Assembly: GCA_033002965.1 (NCBI GenBank)
Contig: JAURVB010014027.1
Coordinates: 37,313-101,312, forward strand
DNA length: 64,000 nt
Direction: 5' to 3'
Source of the DNA: Piper betle
Taxonomy: Eukaryota; Streptophyta; Magnoliopsida; Piperales; Piperaceae
Part shown: in pieces, positions 11,216-23,490 of the stretch
Layout of the letters: the number at the start of each line of letters is the position of its first letter
Numbering within the stretch: position 1 is the first letter of the stretch
The notes under the pieces: model-generated
Told to the model about the DNA's origin: nothing
The model's input: only the letters and a program-made list of their open reading frames with translations
The model's database searches: none
Program-made: the position numbers and the translations under genes

Positions 11216-14038
11216 TGTAAAACCCGTGACTCGAGTCAAGGTTTTACGTTACCGAACCAGTCAGTTCGACCGTTGGTTCGAGTCGAGTCAGTTTCATGAA
11301 TCGCGTGCTGAGTCGAGACCAGCCGTGAGTTATGAGCGATGAGAGTCAGGTGTACCTGAATATATGATGATAACGTCGAGAAGATGGTGAGATGCGAGTT
11401 ATCTGAATATACGAAAGTATGCAGTATTTTTTTCTTTTTATATGTTTGATCGTAGAAATAGTTTTAGGCCGAATAACGTATTAGGACGCGTTGGATTATA
11501 TTCGGGTGGGTTATTAGTTATAGAGCATGTCATTTGGATGTTATTGTGTTTGTTTTATTTTATGTGATTTTTTTCATATTTTTCTAGATTTTTTTTAGAA
11601 TTTATTACGAACTAGTTATTATTTTGACTCGAGTAGGAATCGAGTCAACACTTATTTACGAAACTGCCACTGGAGTACATCTTCTCCACCCCCGACCTTT
11701 TCTCCCCCACATCCAAAACCCTAGCTGCCGCCGCCCCTGTTCGCGCGCCGCCGCCACCACGGCCGACGCCGCCTGGCCGCCGATCGACGCCGCCCCGCCT
11801 CCGCCGTGTCGTCGCCGTGTCGCCCCGCCCAATCCCGGCCACCGTCGCGCCGCCACGACGCCGGAATCGCCCCGCGAACCGCGACGCGCCGCCCACTGAT
11901 TCCGCCGTCGTCCGGGCCGCGCCGCCGCCGCTGTGACCCTGACGACCACCCCCTCGCCGTCGCCGACGTTTCCCCCATCGTCCCGACCACCGTCGAGGCC
12001 GGCCGGAGCCTCGATCGGAGAACGCCGCCACCGCCACCCATTTTCGACGCCGCCGTCGACGGCCATCGCCGCCTCGGCTACCCTGTTTGACACCACCATT
12101 GGACCGAGCTCGTCGAGCTGGTGCCGATAGACCCCCTGATTGCCCCGTCCCAAATCATCGCCGGAAAACCGTTGGAATCCGCCGCCGGAAAACCGCCGGA
12201 ACTGCCGGAAATTGGATTTGTGGGAAATTCGCCGGATTATCCGCCGAATGCACCCGGTCCAATCTGATCGGACTTCGGACGCCGCTAGGTGCCGCATTCG
12301 AGTTTCGAGCCACGAAACGGAAACCCTAGCCGTCGCCGATTTTCGACGACGCGAGGTATAATTTATTTTAATTTAATTATTTGAAAGTTTTGATTATTAG
12401 AATTGCATGCTAGGATTGGTGAATTGTGTGTTAGAATAATAATATAAATGTAAATTTGATTGGTGAATTGTGTGGTGTTAAAAATAGAAGTTATGAAACT
12501 AATTAGGGTTGTTAAGTAATAATCATGATCTAATCAAACTAGCTTAAGTAGACTTGCTAGAATTGATATAGGTTGATGTGTGTTGATTGACGTGTGATTG
12601 TGTGGATTGTGTGTGCATGCTATAGGATGTGTGATTCATCATGCGGGCGTTAGTTTTTAGCTTGATTGTGTAGGTACGGTGTAGGAGCTCGCCGCCTAGG
12701 CGCGTGGACCCGTTTGGAGCTTCTACCAGGTCCGTTTATGACTCGTTCTCTATTTTACGCTATTCCATTGTGTATTTGATTTATTATGTGCAGGACGAGT
12801 TAAGTGGCGTTTTATCGGATCCCACTTAACTCGGGCCATTTAGCCAACAGTTCTTTTCCGGATTAATAACCCTCGAGGATGAGATCCCTCGAGTTTGTTT
12901 TCGAACTTCAGATCCAGCTCACGTTGCCTTCGGGCCTATTGTATAAATCCCAACCCAGACCTATATATATGTATAGTTTTCGCGTTTTCAGTGAGAGACT
13001 GAATGAGGGAAATCCGACTACCGTGCTACGCGAGCGGGCACGTGTGGGTCGATAGTGGGCTCTGGAATGGTGTACAAGCCGTTTCATTCCCGAGGGATCC
13101 TGACAACTCCACCTTTGAGTTCCTCAAACCCGGAGAAGTGTGGAGGTTCACGGGTACTGCATTGCAGCGCATGTCTAGACTTGTGGTTTCAAAGGGTACT
13201 GAAGGCGACTGCCCGAGAGTACTCGGCCTTCGTGCTCAAGGCCAGGAGTAATATGGAAGGTGCAGAGGGCGAAAAGGAATGAGATTTGACGCGAGAAGAA
13301 ATAGAGAAATGGCCGAGGCATGAGAATGTGAAAGATAGGGGGACGCTGTCGACCCGATGGCGACGGCTCCCGTATGTGCCCTGATGAGAGTTCTTGAGGA
13401 AGTATATGGTTTTGATTCAACAGGAGAGTTTGCTCTCCTGTGCCAGATTGATATTAGTTATTTTCCGGGCCGGTAACACTCGTTACTGACGGTTTTTCTA
13501 TATATATGTAGGTGAGGAATGCGAGCGATGAAAGCTGTCAGGACTGCGGAGGAGCAGCACGGAACCGCGCACACATGTACCTGTCGCGTGTAATGTATAA
13601 TAATGATGTGTTAATGCTACGTGAATGATAATTTGGATGTGTTTGTTTAGATAAATTGCTTGATATGAAATGAATGGATAAATGTGAATGAGTAGTGAGT
13701 TTGGAGTTCAGACTCGGCTCAGGTAAAAACGAATGAGATAATGGTTGAATGTCATGGTAGATTAGTATGTGTTACCGTATTTTTATAAAATAGTATATAT
13801 TTTCTTTTGGTTTCTCATTTATTATTTTGTCTTGTCTTTGCTTGTACATCATAGCATGCATGTAGGACTACGTTAGAACCCACGCATCCCATCTATGCAT
13901 TTCATGTTTGCATCTCCATCTTGAGACACCGAGGGTAGATCCGGGTCGGCTTAACCGAACCCAGTAGATTAGCAAACGGTTCGGTCGCCGGTGACATTTC
14001 CGGGTCGGTTCACGGGTGAGCCGAAACGGGGTGTTACA
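11216..14038 (+). mobile_element. Gypsy-type solo LTR, about 2.8 kb (copy 2)
   Basis: The element begins TGTAAAACCCG and ends GGGGTGTTACA, flanked by perfect CTTTT target duplications (11211-11215 and 14039-14043). It is the same family as 5555-8555, in opposite orientation. Landmarks read along the plus strand: a palindrome TTGACTCGA/TCGAGTCAA at 11625-11649, a GC-rich zone 11690-12350, a TATA-like region at 12938-12975 (TTGTATAAATCC and CTATATATATG), and the terminal GGGTCGGTTCACGGGTGAGC. There is no internal coding region. Frames in the GC-rich zone start only at non-ATG codons or overlap on both strands, so I do not call a gene. Confidence 0.88.
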
Positions 14039-14100
14039 CTTTTAATCGAATGTAATTATTTAAAAAATACTCCTATTAGATGAGTATCCTCTATAGAAAG

Positions 14101-14504
14101 GTATTCTTATGGGATGTATTTCTTTATAAAAGACTACGTTCTTTAATTTGTGATTCTATGAATTTTTTTGCTTTATTATTGATTCTTTTAATCTTATTTT
14201 ATAAACTCAACAATCAATCATCAAAAAATATTTTTAATGAATGTGATTGTAATATATTTTCTTTTTTTAATCTCTATTGATAATTATACTCGTTGCATTG
14301 TGCGGATGTTTTTCTAATTTTATATTGTTACATATAACTTATAATGCAAGGAATTTTTTTAAAAATTTTTATTAGGTAGTTATAACTTCATGTCTTGAGA
14401 AATGACTTGTATGTATTCTATTGAGTAAGCCCTGTATTATTTTAAATAAATAAAATTTTCTTACAGCGAGGAAAAAATCTGGAGAAAAAATTTGACTCGT
14501 CATA
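14101..14504. other. AT-rich spacer
   Basis: Nothing recognised; a short plus-strand frame here is AT-driven. Confidence 0.45.
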
Positions 14505-14852
14505 CTCATAACAGAAAAGATTGGAGTACTACACCTTCTACTCAAATATACATTTTATTTCTTAAAAAACTTTTACGGTAGTTTACAAGATCTACAATAT
14601 TGGGAATGATTCTTTGAAATGACATGAATAAACAGTTTGATGTACAGATCCGTTGGCTGAAAAGAATTCTGAATTGTAGAACACTAGCCACATTGTTACT
14701 CGGTTGATATCATGTTCAGGTTCCTGCCCACGCTTATGCATTTTTCTGGAACAGTGCCATATTCTCCTTGTCACTTACTCTGATCGATTGAAATTTTTTC
14801 ATTGGGTCATAACTTGATCTCTATTATTTTCCAATGAATTTGTTCCAGACAT

Positions 14853-17236
14853 TTATGGCATAGGAGCTTTTTTGTGCTGTAATATTTTGGAAGGGGTGTT
14901 GGGAACACTGGTAGAGAAATTCCTAACAAGTGGTAGGAGAGATTGCACCACATCCGTCATTAGAGGCCGGTAATCTGCCTCTGATTGTACACACATTGCA
15001 GCAATGGCAGCCACCTGAGCTCAAAAATCAATCAAACACGTTAAAACAATAGCTGGGTATATATATGAACGATGCATAAGTAAGCATGGTAGTATATATA
15101 TGTAGTTACACCTGAATCAGTTCCTTCTTTGAAAACTGGCCTTCTAAACTTGGGTCTACCATGTACTCCACCTTCTCCCTGTTTGTCAACCTGGGAAGAG
15201 CCTAGAAAACCATTTTCATTCCATTTAGAAACCCACTTTAGCTTATATGCAATGCAAGTGTATTGTCATACTATTTTGTCTGCATAAATGTGCTTGTCAA
15301 GCTACATGCTACTAACCCAAGAGACCAAGACATGCTCTCCGGGAGGCCTTTTAGTGTCAACTGGTACCCTGCCTGTGAGCAATTGCAATAGAACCACCCC
15401 ATAGGAGTAGACATCTGATTTTGTTGTCAGTTTTCCAGTTGATGCATACCTGTAATCCCACACCATTTTCACTTCCTTTAGGCAATGTTCATAAACATTA
15501 AACCACAAGAATGGTGACTATGTGACCATGTAAATATGGAAGAACAATGATATGCACAAGAATTGGAGGTTAACTTGACTCACTCTGGAGCAACGTATCC
15601 ACTGGTTCCAAGAACACGAGTTGCAACTTGGCCATTGATCTTGCCAGAGCCCATCTTTGCCAGACCAAAGTCAGACACTTTGGCTCTGAAGTTGTGGTCA
15701 AGAAGAATGTTGCTGCACTTGAAGTCTCGGTGGATGATAGGCTGGGTGGAGTGCTCATGTAAGAACTCAAGCCCCCTGGCACAATCCAATGCTATCCTCA
15801 AACGGGTTCCCCAGTTCAACAACATGGACTTCTTATGTGTGGAAGGGTGTAGGTGGTGCTGCAGGCTGCCATTGGGCATGTACTCAAAAACAAGGAGGCG
15901 GTGGTGGTGATCGGCACAGTAGCCAAGCAGTTGAACCAAGAAAGGGTAGTGCAGATGGCTCAACAAATCCACCTGCATTAGCATTTGCATCTTCTCATCA
16001 ATAGTTTCTATATATCCACATTTAAATATGTTAATGGGGCACAGTTTTTGTTCGTTTCTCATCTTTTTACTGGTGAATTAGTGATTGATTGCAGTAAAAG
16101 TTGCAAAAGCTGAGTGGGGTCGATTGTTGTCAGTGAATAAGGAACGCCCTTTTTTTAATAAACAGCAGTTTTCTTATCAAGGCTGCTTAGTTCAATGTGC
16201 CCTTTCCATTAAAAAATGATTTCCCTTTACGGGCCAATCATTGAAGTATACTCACATGAACACTATTTCCATGAATCTATAACTAAACCAAAATCTTTGT
16301 TACCCGACAAACCCAAATCGTTTCTCTGTTTCTTGCACAAAATTCCTGGCGAACATCAGAATGCCTTGTCTCAAAGCAAGCAAGTGAGGACAGACTTTTT
16401 ATTCTAAACAATTGTGGCGAGTGACTAATCAGTGGACATTGGGAGAAATTTCTGGTAGATACGTCTACATGGGTCACTCAATAAAGTAATGAGATTGTCG
16501 AAAACTAGCAGAAAAGACAAAGTATTATGCTAAGAGCAAGTAAAAATCATGTCAAATAGAATGAGAGGGAAAGAATTAAAAAACAAGGCAATACCTCAAC
16601 TCTGAATTCACGCTCTCCCTGCTTGCCTTCTCTGTTGAGCATCTTGATAGCAGCTTGAGTGCCATCACCGAGAATTCCTCTATAAACCAAACCAAACCCA
16701 TCATTCCCAATCACATTCTGCTCACTAAACATGCCAGTGGCCACTTCAAGCTCCTTATATGTGAAAACCTGCCCTACCTTGAACCTTGAACGGGAAGGTG
16801 GCCCAATACCCCCTCCTTGAAGGAAGCTCTTCCCATCTTAATTAGTTGTCAGAGAAACAAAACCCATTAACCAAAACCACAAAACCGACGCACATGATAC
16901 ATATACTAGTTGTAGGCGAAAGACAAGCATACCGGGGCCTGTGACGCCTGAGTTGGTGGTGGTAGAGAATCTGGACAACATCTTTTTGTGGGTCGTCCTT
17001 GTTGCACCCGAATTCACTTTCTGGAGTCTGCACCTCCTATATAGAAAGAAAAGACAAGCAGAAAGGAGCAGCAGCACAGTGACAACAACGGTGCAGGCGA
17101 GGACCGTGATGAACAGAGCAGTGCTTTGGAAATGGTGGTGGTGGTCATGGTGGCGAGGGATGGGGTCGTGAAAGGGTTGTGGTTGAGGTTCCCAGGATGG
17201 GCTTGCTGCTTCAAATGCAGCAGATCGGAGTCCCAT
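14853..17236 (-). CDS. transmembrane receptor-like serine/threonine kinase
   Basis: Six exons on the minus strand: 17236-16933, 16836-16595, 15972-15584, 15449-15317, 15201-15112 and 15014-14853 (stop). All junctions are GT-AG and in phase, giving 439 residues. A short histidine-rich outer segment (HHDHHHH) precedes a membrane span at residues 40-66, then a cytoplasmic kinase domain from about 125. Key residues: lysine 166 (AAIK), HRD 263-265 followed by FK (an RD kinase), DFG 283-285, APE 310-312, [23 protein letters not shown]. The glycine-rich loop reads GNDGFG, with aspartate 147 where glycine is usual. It resembles the Arabidopsis At3g58690-like subgroup of plasma-membrane kinases; the ligand is unknown. 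An in-frame ATG at 17425 would add 63 residues, but that part looks like 5' leader, so I chose 17236. A broken copy of the 3' end lies at 2040-2690. Confidence 0.9.
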
Positions 17237-17439
17237 GAGAGGAGAGAAGGGTGAGGAGGGGAGGGGAAGTTGGTATGTGCTTCTGGGATGAGGTAGAAGT
17301 GTGAGAAGAAAACTTTGAATGGATTGATGAGCACATGGCTGGGAAGTTGGCTCTTGATGGAAGTCAAAGTTCCAAGTGGTAAATGCCCCCATGACCCGGC
17401 AAAGCTGGCTCACGTGCATGCCCAAACACTAGGTAGAAC

Positions 17440-19400
17440 CAAGTAAATCAAAGATTTTTTAATCAGAAAAGAACTTTTTTAATATTACTATAGGTCAAAA
17501 AATTAGGTATAATTATAAAAAATAGATAAAATTTTATTATAGTGATCAAACGGTCTTCTCATTTAAAATTTTTTTCGAAAACTTAGCTGCCGCTTGACCA
17601 CCAAGCTCTAGCAAAAGCGGCCAAGGTTAGTCATCTCATCGGAGATTTAGCTACCCCTATCACACAACTAAATCTCATATGTTCAAATGTTTTTTAAAAT
17701 ATTTAGCTACATACTTCACTGTTGGGATGGTGGTGGTGGCCGGCTAGACTTGACACAAGGCAGCCAACCTTGGCCACCTCCTCCAGAGCATGGTTGCCAT
17801 TGAAATTTATATTTTAATGGTAGATTTTTTAAAAATTGTTAATTTGATGAATCTAGTTTGGGTATATCTAGAATCATCATATGAAGTTGTTGGTATGAAA
17901 AAGAATCAAACTTGACTGATAAATACATGAAAAATATTTAAAATTTGTGAAAATTTTGAAAGTGTGAAAATTGGCAGGGTACCTGAGTGCCAAGAAACTA
18001 AGTGTTCGAGTACTGAGATTTTGGTTAAGAAATATATGTAAAAACTACCCATGTGCGTGAACCCCTAGAAATTGGGTGCTCGAGTTGTGTACAAAGCACA
18101 TGAGCCCCAGGAAATTTGGAGCTCGAGCACTGGGCTTTCAGTTAGCAGATGTAAATTGTAATTCCTAACAATTTGCAGAGCACTTGAGTGCCTTGAAACT
18201 GGTGTTCAAGTGTTATGTGTTCTGTGATTAAAGTTTAGGCTATTTTAAATGTTTGTTAATTAAGTAGTTAATATTATTTAATGATTTAATTATGATTGTG
18301 CAATGATGTTAGTGGGTTGGTATGATACACATGCCCTGATTGATTACTTAATCTCAAGGTTGAGAAAATACTTATTTTAAAAGCTATAATTGTATATGCA
18401 TGCATGACATATCATTATTTCTGTATTTGATATGTTGTTGTGTGAGTAATATGTATCGATTGGTGTCGTTTAAGTATTGTTTTAGAGCTAGTTAAGGGGG
18501 AAAATAATTCATAAGAATTGAGGTATGTATAACATTTATGATGTTAAATGACCACAAGCTGTCCTTGATTAGTCGGGTAATGGTTGTAGTCACAATATTG
18601 GCATTAAAGGTGATGCATTTGGCTCCATATACCTGATCAAAATATACGACCGTGATGTAAAGCTTATCACATCGTAGTGTAAGGCTCAATGAGAAAAATA
18701 AAAGGTCTAGAGGTCCAAGGGAAGGTAGCCTAGTACATACTTTAAAACCAGAGTCTAGGTGAAAACATAAGTCTACTGTCTCCCTCAGAAAAGGGCAGCA
18801 TTTATGTTCATAGATGGTAAAATATTCTCTCGTAGAGTGGTCACTCTGTTAGAATATGGGTTAGATGTAAACTCATATATATATGTTTGTTTTGTTATTT
18901 ACATTGTTGATTTTGGTTATGTGGACTTAATGATTTTATTACTAATGCTGAATTGTTTTCATAGATTTAAACTAGCTTTGAGACGTAAGTGTTGATGGAG
19001 TTGGAGGGAGTTCCAATTGATCGACTAACTGTTATATTTATTAATGAACTTTTTTATATTATTTGATTATATATGTATGACTTGAGACATTATATTGCAT
19101 GACAGTGGAACATGATTAGATTTATACGATTTGGATAATTTTTATTCGGCATGCTATTAATTGAACAATATATTGTAATTGTTAATAAATTTAGTTGTCT
19201 TATTAATAATTATTTCTCCACCGTGAATGTTATGCAACTTATTTACCTGAATTTTATAAAAGCTAAAAATAGGTCATATTGATGTCAAAAAATATAAAAA
19301 ATTATCTCTCTTATTTTTTTATGCTATTTTTTATACATATAAATTTTATTACATGAGACCCACTAAAAAGTATATGTCTTCGTAGCATGAAGGCAGAAGG
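17440..19400. other. spacer with LTR-like imperfect repeats
   Basis: Between about 17970 and 18240 the motif GTGCTCGAG/GTTCGAGTACTG recurs three to four times (for example TGTTCGAGTACTGAG, GGTGCTCGAGTTGTG, GGAGCTCGAGCACTGGG). Similar clusters occur in some plant LTRs, so this may be an eroded LTR, but no ends or target duplication were found. Confidence 0.3.
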
Positions 19401-20239
19401 ATACAATGGTTTCAGACTTTCAGTTCTTGCAAAAACGATGAAAACATTATTACTAATCTGCTTCCCAGATTATCTTGCACAAAGTTTATAACTTTAATTT
19501 GGAATTTGGAATCTTTGCCTTCAAATATGGACTTGCCAAATGACAATATCGCAAAAACAGGTGAGGATCAAGACATTGAGGATAAGCGTGCTTGAAGTTC
19601 CAATTGCCAAAAGAATGCCAAACAAGGTCACTGCGGCCTGGTTGAAAGTACTTTTGCACAGTGTATATACACATATAAGCCAAAGCAAGCATGCAAGGAA
19701 TTGGAGATTGTAGTGTAAATAACCTGGAGAGAGCAGGGAAGAGAAGTGTCGTATTGCAATAGGGACGTCTCCCGAGGTTGGTTATATCACACAAACACTT
19801 ATCGATCGCAGCATGTTCTCGTCACATCGGACCGGAGATGAGGTGTCTTATTCTGAATGTGCTGTTTGAGCCGCCGGCGTTGTGAAGTGAGAGGTCATGG
19901 GTTGCAGGAGACAAAAGCATGCACCAGCTACCACTTAGTTGCCGTGTCACAAACAATAAAGGGCACGCAATCTCTTCTGTTATTTTTAAAAACTTCGCAT
20001 AAATAGGACTCAATAATGAAAATAATTAATCAACCTATTCGTTGATTAAAGGTTCTCACATTTACTTCTATCCCATTAAGTTAAAGGGCAGAAGTCTTTT
20101 TCTCTTTTATTGCATTTCAGACTTTTTTACGTTATTGTTGATTCTTATCCCACAATAATTTTACGAGCATATTAATACTTACCTAATTTAAAATTATTAT
20201 TATTATTTAATTAAGAGTATAATTCTACTCAAAAGAGGA
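19401..20239. other. spacer, no gene recognised
   Basis: Two minus-strand frames of 102 and 63 codons are present (19486-19794 and 19822-20013). Neither shows a motif, splice structure or familiar composition that I can name. Confidence 0.35.
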
Positions 20240-23140
20240 TTATTTAATTCATTCATTAACCCAAAGGGCATTATCGAGAACTTATAATGACTCTTATGTG
20301 TATGAAAGGTCGTCTTGGCACATCCTCTAGGCTCAACCGAATTTCATAATAATCTATCTTCAAATTCAGCATTAAAAAAAAAAGCTTCATTCAACTCATT
20401 TTACAACTCATCAATGACAAGAATACTAAAACTTATCTTTAATTGTGATGGGATTGAGTCCCTTACAGTCAACACAGAATTACTGATGTGTCTTCCTTCT
20501 TCTTTACCAGAACAACTTGAGAAGAAAAGAACTAATATTAGATTTTATAATCCCGTATTCCTCCATCTCACGAACCAGTCATCCGATCTCCACTTTTGAA
20601 TATAAGGGTATCTATAGAGTCGAATAGTGGTCGGTGAAGCACCCAAAACAAAAGAAATCTGATAGTTACGTGAGTGTGGTGGCGATAATCCAATTAGCTC
20701 AACAAAAAATCCGAATAGTCATCTATAATTTCAGTGATATCTGAATGTGCAGTAGAATCCTCCCTATCAGGTGATCTGCAGATACTAATATGGGGATGGT
20801 GGTTGGTTGGCCACTTGAGATCAAACATACATAGAATGTGACGCCGCTTGCTTGGGTCCCCTAGCATAGTCCTCCACCAAGCGACAACTTGCTCCATTAG
20901 GGAGAGTAAAACCCATCGTCGACATTTTGAAGTTGGAGATGATATCCCCCAACTTTCGAAGCCATTCGCATCCAAAAACTACATCAAATGCCTTGAGTGC
21001 GAGAAATTTATTGTGAGATCAAATACACGCCCTGCATGGTGAGTGAAAGCTACCTTGCTCTTGCTCTATTGATTTAATTTCGGCAAAAATGACCACCGAC
21101 GAACGAATGACATCAATAACCGAAAATCTCAGCTGTTTTGCAATAGGCTCATTGATGAAGTTGTGAGTGTTACCATAATCTATAAAAACTAAAATAGGGA
21201 GCTTTTTAATAAAGTCGTCGTAACATGTAGGGGGGGTGGGAGGGGGCACGTCTATCCCTGAGAGTGCATAACCGATATGATTTGCAACTCGGCTGACTCT
21301 TCTCTAGGTTTGTCGGCAACTACCATCAACAAATCACCAATTTCCTAGTTCTCCACATCTTCCATTTTACAATCGAGGAGAAATAAGGATTATTTTTTAT
21401 AAACGATGGCCTAGAACAAACTTCTCTTCGCACTTGTAACACAACCCCTTCTCTCATTTGGCAGCCATCACAATCGAGTTAAGCCTCTTGATAGTAATAG
21501 AAGAAGATAAAGTGGTTCAAATGTTGTTATCCACTTTGACAGGTGTCACTGTGCTTGGGCTGGGTGTGGTCAAGTAGTTTGACCAAGGCTGCCATGTGTG
21601 TGCCATCTTTTATTGCCTAGTCAACCAATGATCCTACATATTTGCGAGTTCCACTGTCCTATTCAACGATCGTCATTGGTAGAACCAGATCTCCATGACA
21701 ATCTCCTCCTTGAGAATGCCTATCAAGGTACTAAACCAGCCCTAGATGTGGTTTGATAATCACTCAAAATCTACTATATGCTGCAAGAGGATACTTGATT
21801 GTTGAACTGGGATAGAAACTTATTAAAGTCCTCATATTCGGTGGGACCAAACCAAAGACAAAGAGTTTTTCACATACCATGCCACATTACTACACATTGG
21901 TTCTTCTCCCACAACTGAAACTATTAGAGGACCTCTTAATTAAGGTGGAAAGAGGCCAACTATACCTTCTCATCTTGTTTAGTCTTCTGGTAGTGGAGGA
22001 AGTGTTTAGCAGAATATGCCTACTTAGTCAGGTCACCCGATCCGTTATAAATTAAAAAATCAATCCTTGTAATATGAGATTGATTGTATGAGGTGGGGTC
22101 ATATTGTCACTTGTGGCCTTGTAAAAGTCTTTATAATCATTCGGATCATAATGTAGTCGGTGTCCATTGTTGCCCCTATTGTGGCCACCGTATTTTACCA
22201 TTGGAGGTGAGCATAAGGAGCCTCAAACTCATCCTCAAGTAGGCCACATCCCACATAGGGTTGATTAGGGGTAGGTGCCTTGTCATTTGGGTCAAAGAGA
22301 GCCTCCCCGCCTCTATATAATCGGCCCATGAGTTGACTATTTCTTTTTGACCTCATCATCATACTTAGGAGCTCATTCATCTAGTGGTTCCAGAGCTCTA
22401 CTCTTAATAACAGCCCCTGATCTGCAAAAAGTGGTTGTAGGGATAGCAAATAATCATTGTCTAAGTTACGGCGGTAGGGTAGTCAAACCTGGCCCATTCG
22501 AAGCCATCCTAGTTACTGAGGGTGGGCTACCATGTAAAGATGCCTAGGGATGGCGATCTTGGATGGACGCGATCCTCAAATGAGTAACCGAAGTAAGGTC
22601 GCCAATTGGGGCGAGCCCTATCCTCCAGCGAAGCAGAATGCAAGGGGGCACCTAGGCCAGTGATAGCTGGTCGTAGTGTTAAGGGGCCACGCACCGACCC
22701 TCTCCAAAAACAGGTGGCCAGGGTGACCTCTCTCCATGACTGGAAAGATGGATGCATGAAGGGGGGTGGTGAGGTAGACGAGGTCAACCCCATGGCCCTT
22801 GTTGCCACTCACTTGTTGATGCCACTATCTTATCCGACGTGATTGTAGCAGTATGTTCTTCTAAGACCTTTGCCATCATTGTCATAGATCGACATTGTCT
22901 CCTCATCAATCTCCTTCATTAACTTTATTAAAGTTGATAGCTTATTGGTGATGTAATCACAATTTCATTTGATTGGTTCTTCATTTCGTTGAATTGCCTC
23001 CTTGGTCTCATGCATATCATATTTGAGTGACCTTAGGGAATATTCCACTACATTGACTCTTATCTTGTTCATCATGATTAATGCATGGGAAGTGGTTCAT
23101 TTTTAGGGGATCAAACATCTCTGGATACCAATTTGATAGT
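20240..23140 (-). mobile_element. decayed Ty3/Gypsy retrotransposon internal region (gag, protease, start of RT)
   Basis: Reading down the minus strand: a primer-site-like TTGGTATCCAGAG near 23123-23135; gag-like segments around 22030-21600 (KKEEIVMEI-type and RSLNRTVELA); a zinc knuckle near 21430 (GLCYKCEEKFVLGHR); an aspartic protease near 21190 with DYGNTHNFI where DSGSTHNFI is usual; the conserved FDVVFGCEWL block near 20970; then RT motifs RLYRYPY, VVLVKKKED, and HYKFSIMPFGLMN near 20270. Stops and frameshifts break every domain, and the protease catalytic serine is lost. RT is cut before its YxDD motif, and RNase H and integrase are missing. It is a dead fragment. Confidence 0.85.
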
Positions 23141-23451
23141 CATTGTTAAACCTTTTACCAAATTGGCATCCCCTAATAAGTTTTCTACCCTGATAGATAT
23201 GGGAAAATATAATTTTAAATTATACGTAGAAAATATTGTTTATTGACTGATTCTCCCTAAAGAGTTCATTACATATTTATAGCATTTTGATTTCACCGAC
23301 CACCCATAACACTGAACCGCCCAATTAATTATTACAATTTTTATTTTTTACATAATTGACTCAATTTATTAGATGCTTAAAATATGATACAGCTAATGAC
23401 GAAATATGAAAAAAACATTTAACAATAACACTTCCAAAATTGCATCATACA

Positions 23452-23453
<2 letters not shown>

Positions 23454-23486
<33 letters not shown>
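23454..23486. repeat. (AT)n microsatellite
   Basis: Uninterrupted AT dinucleotides. Confidence 0.95.

Positions 23487-23490
<4 letters not shown>

Noticed and set aside
11624..12361. Arginine/proline-rich frames in LTR copy 2 that partly match a frame in copy 1
   Set aside because: The resemblance comes from the two LTRs being homologous DNA. The shared frame has no ATG start and diverges by frameshift after about 30 codons.
22347..22847. Open frames on both strands within the Gypsy fragment
   Set aside because: They lie in decayed gag DNA of a minus-strand element and have no independent support.
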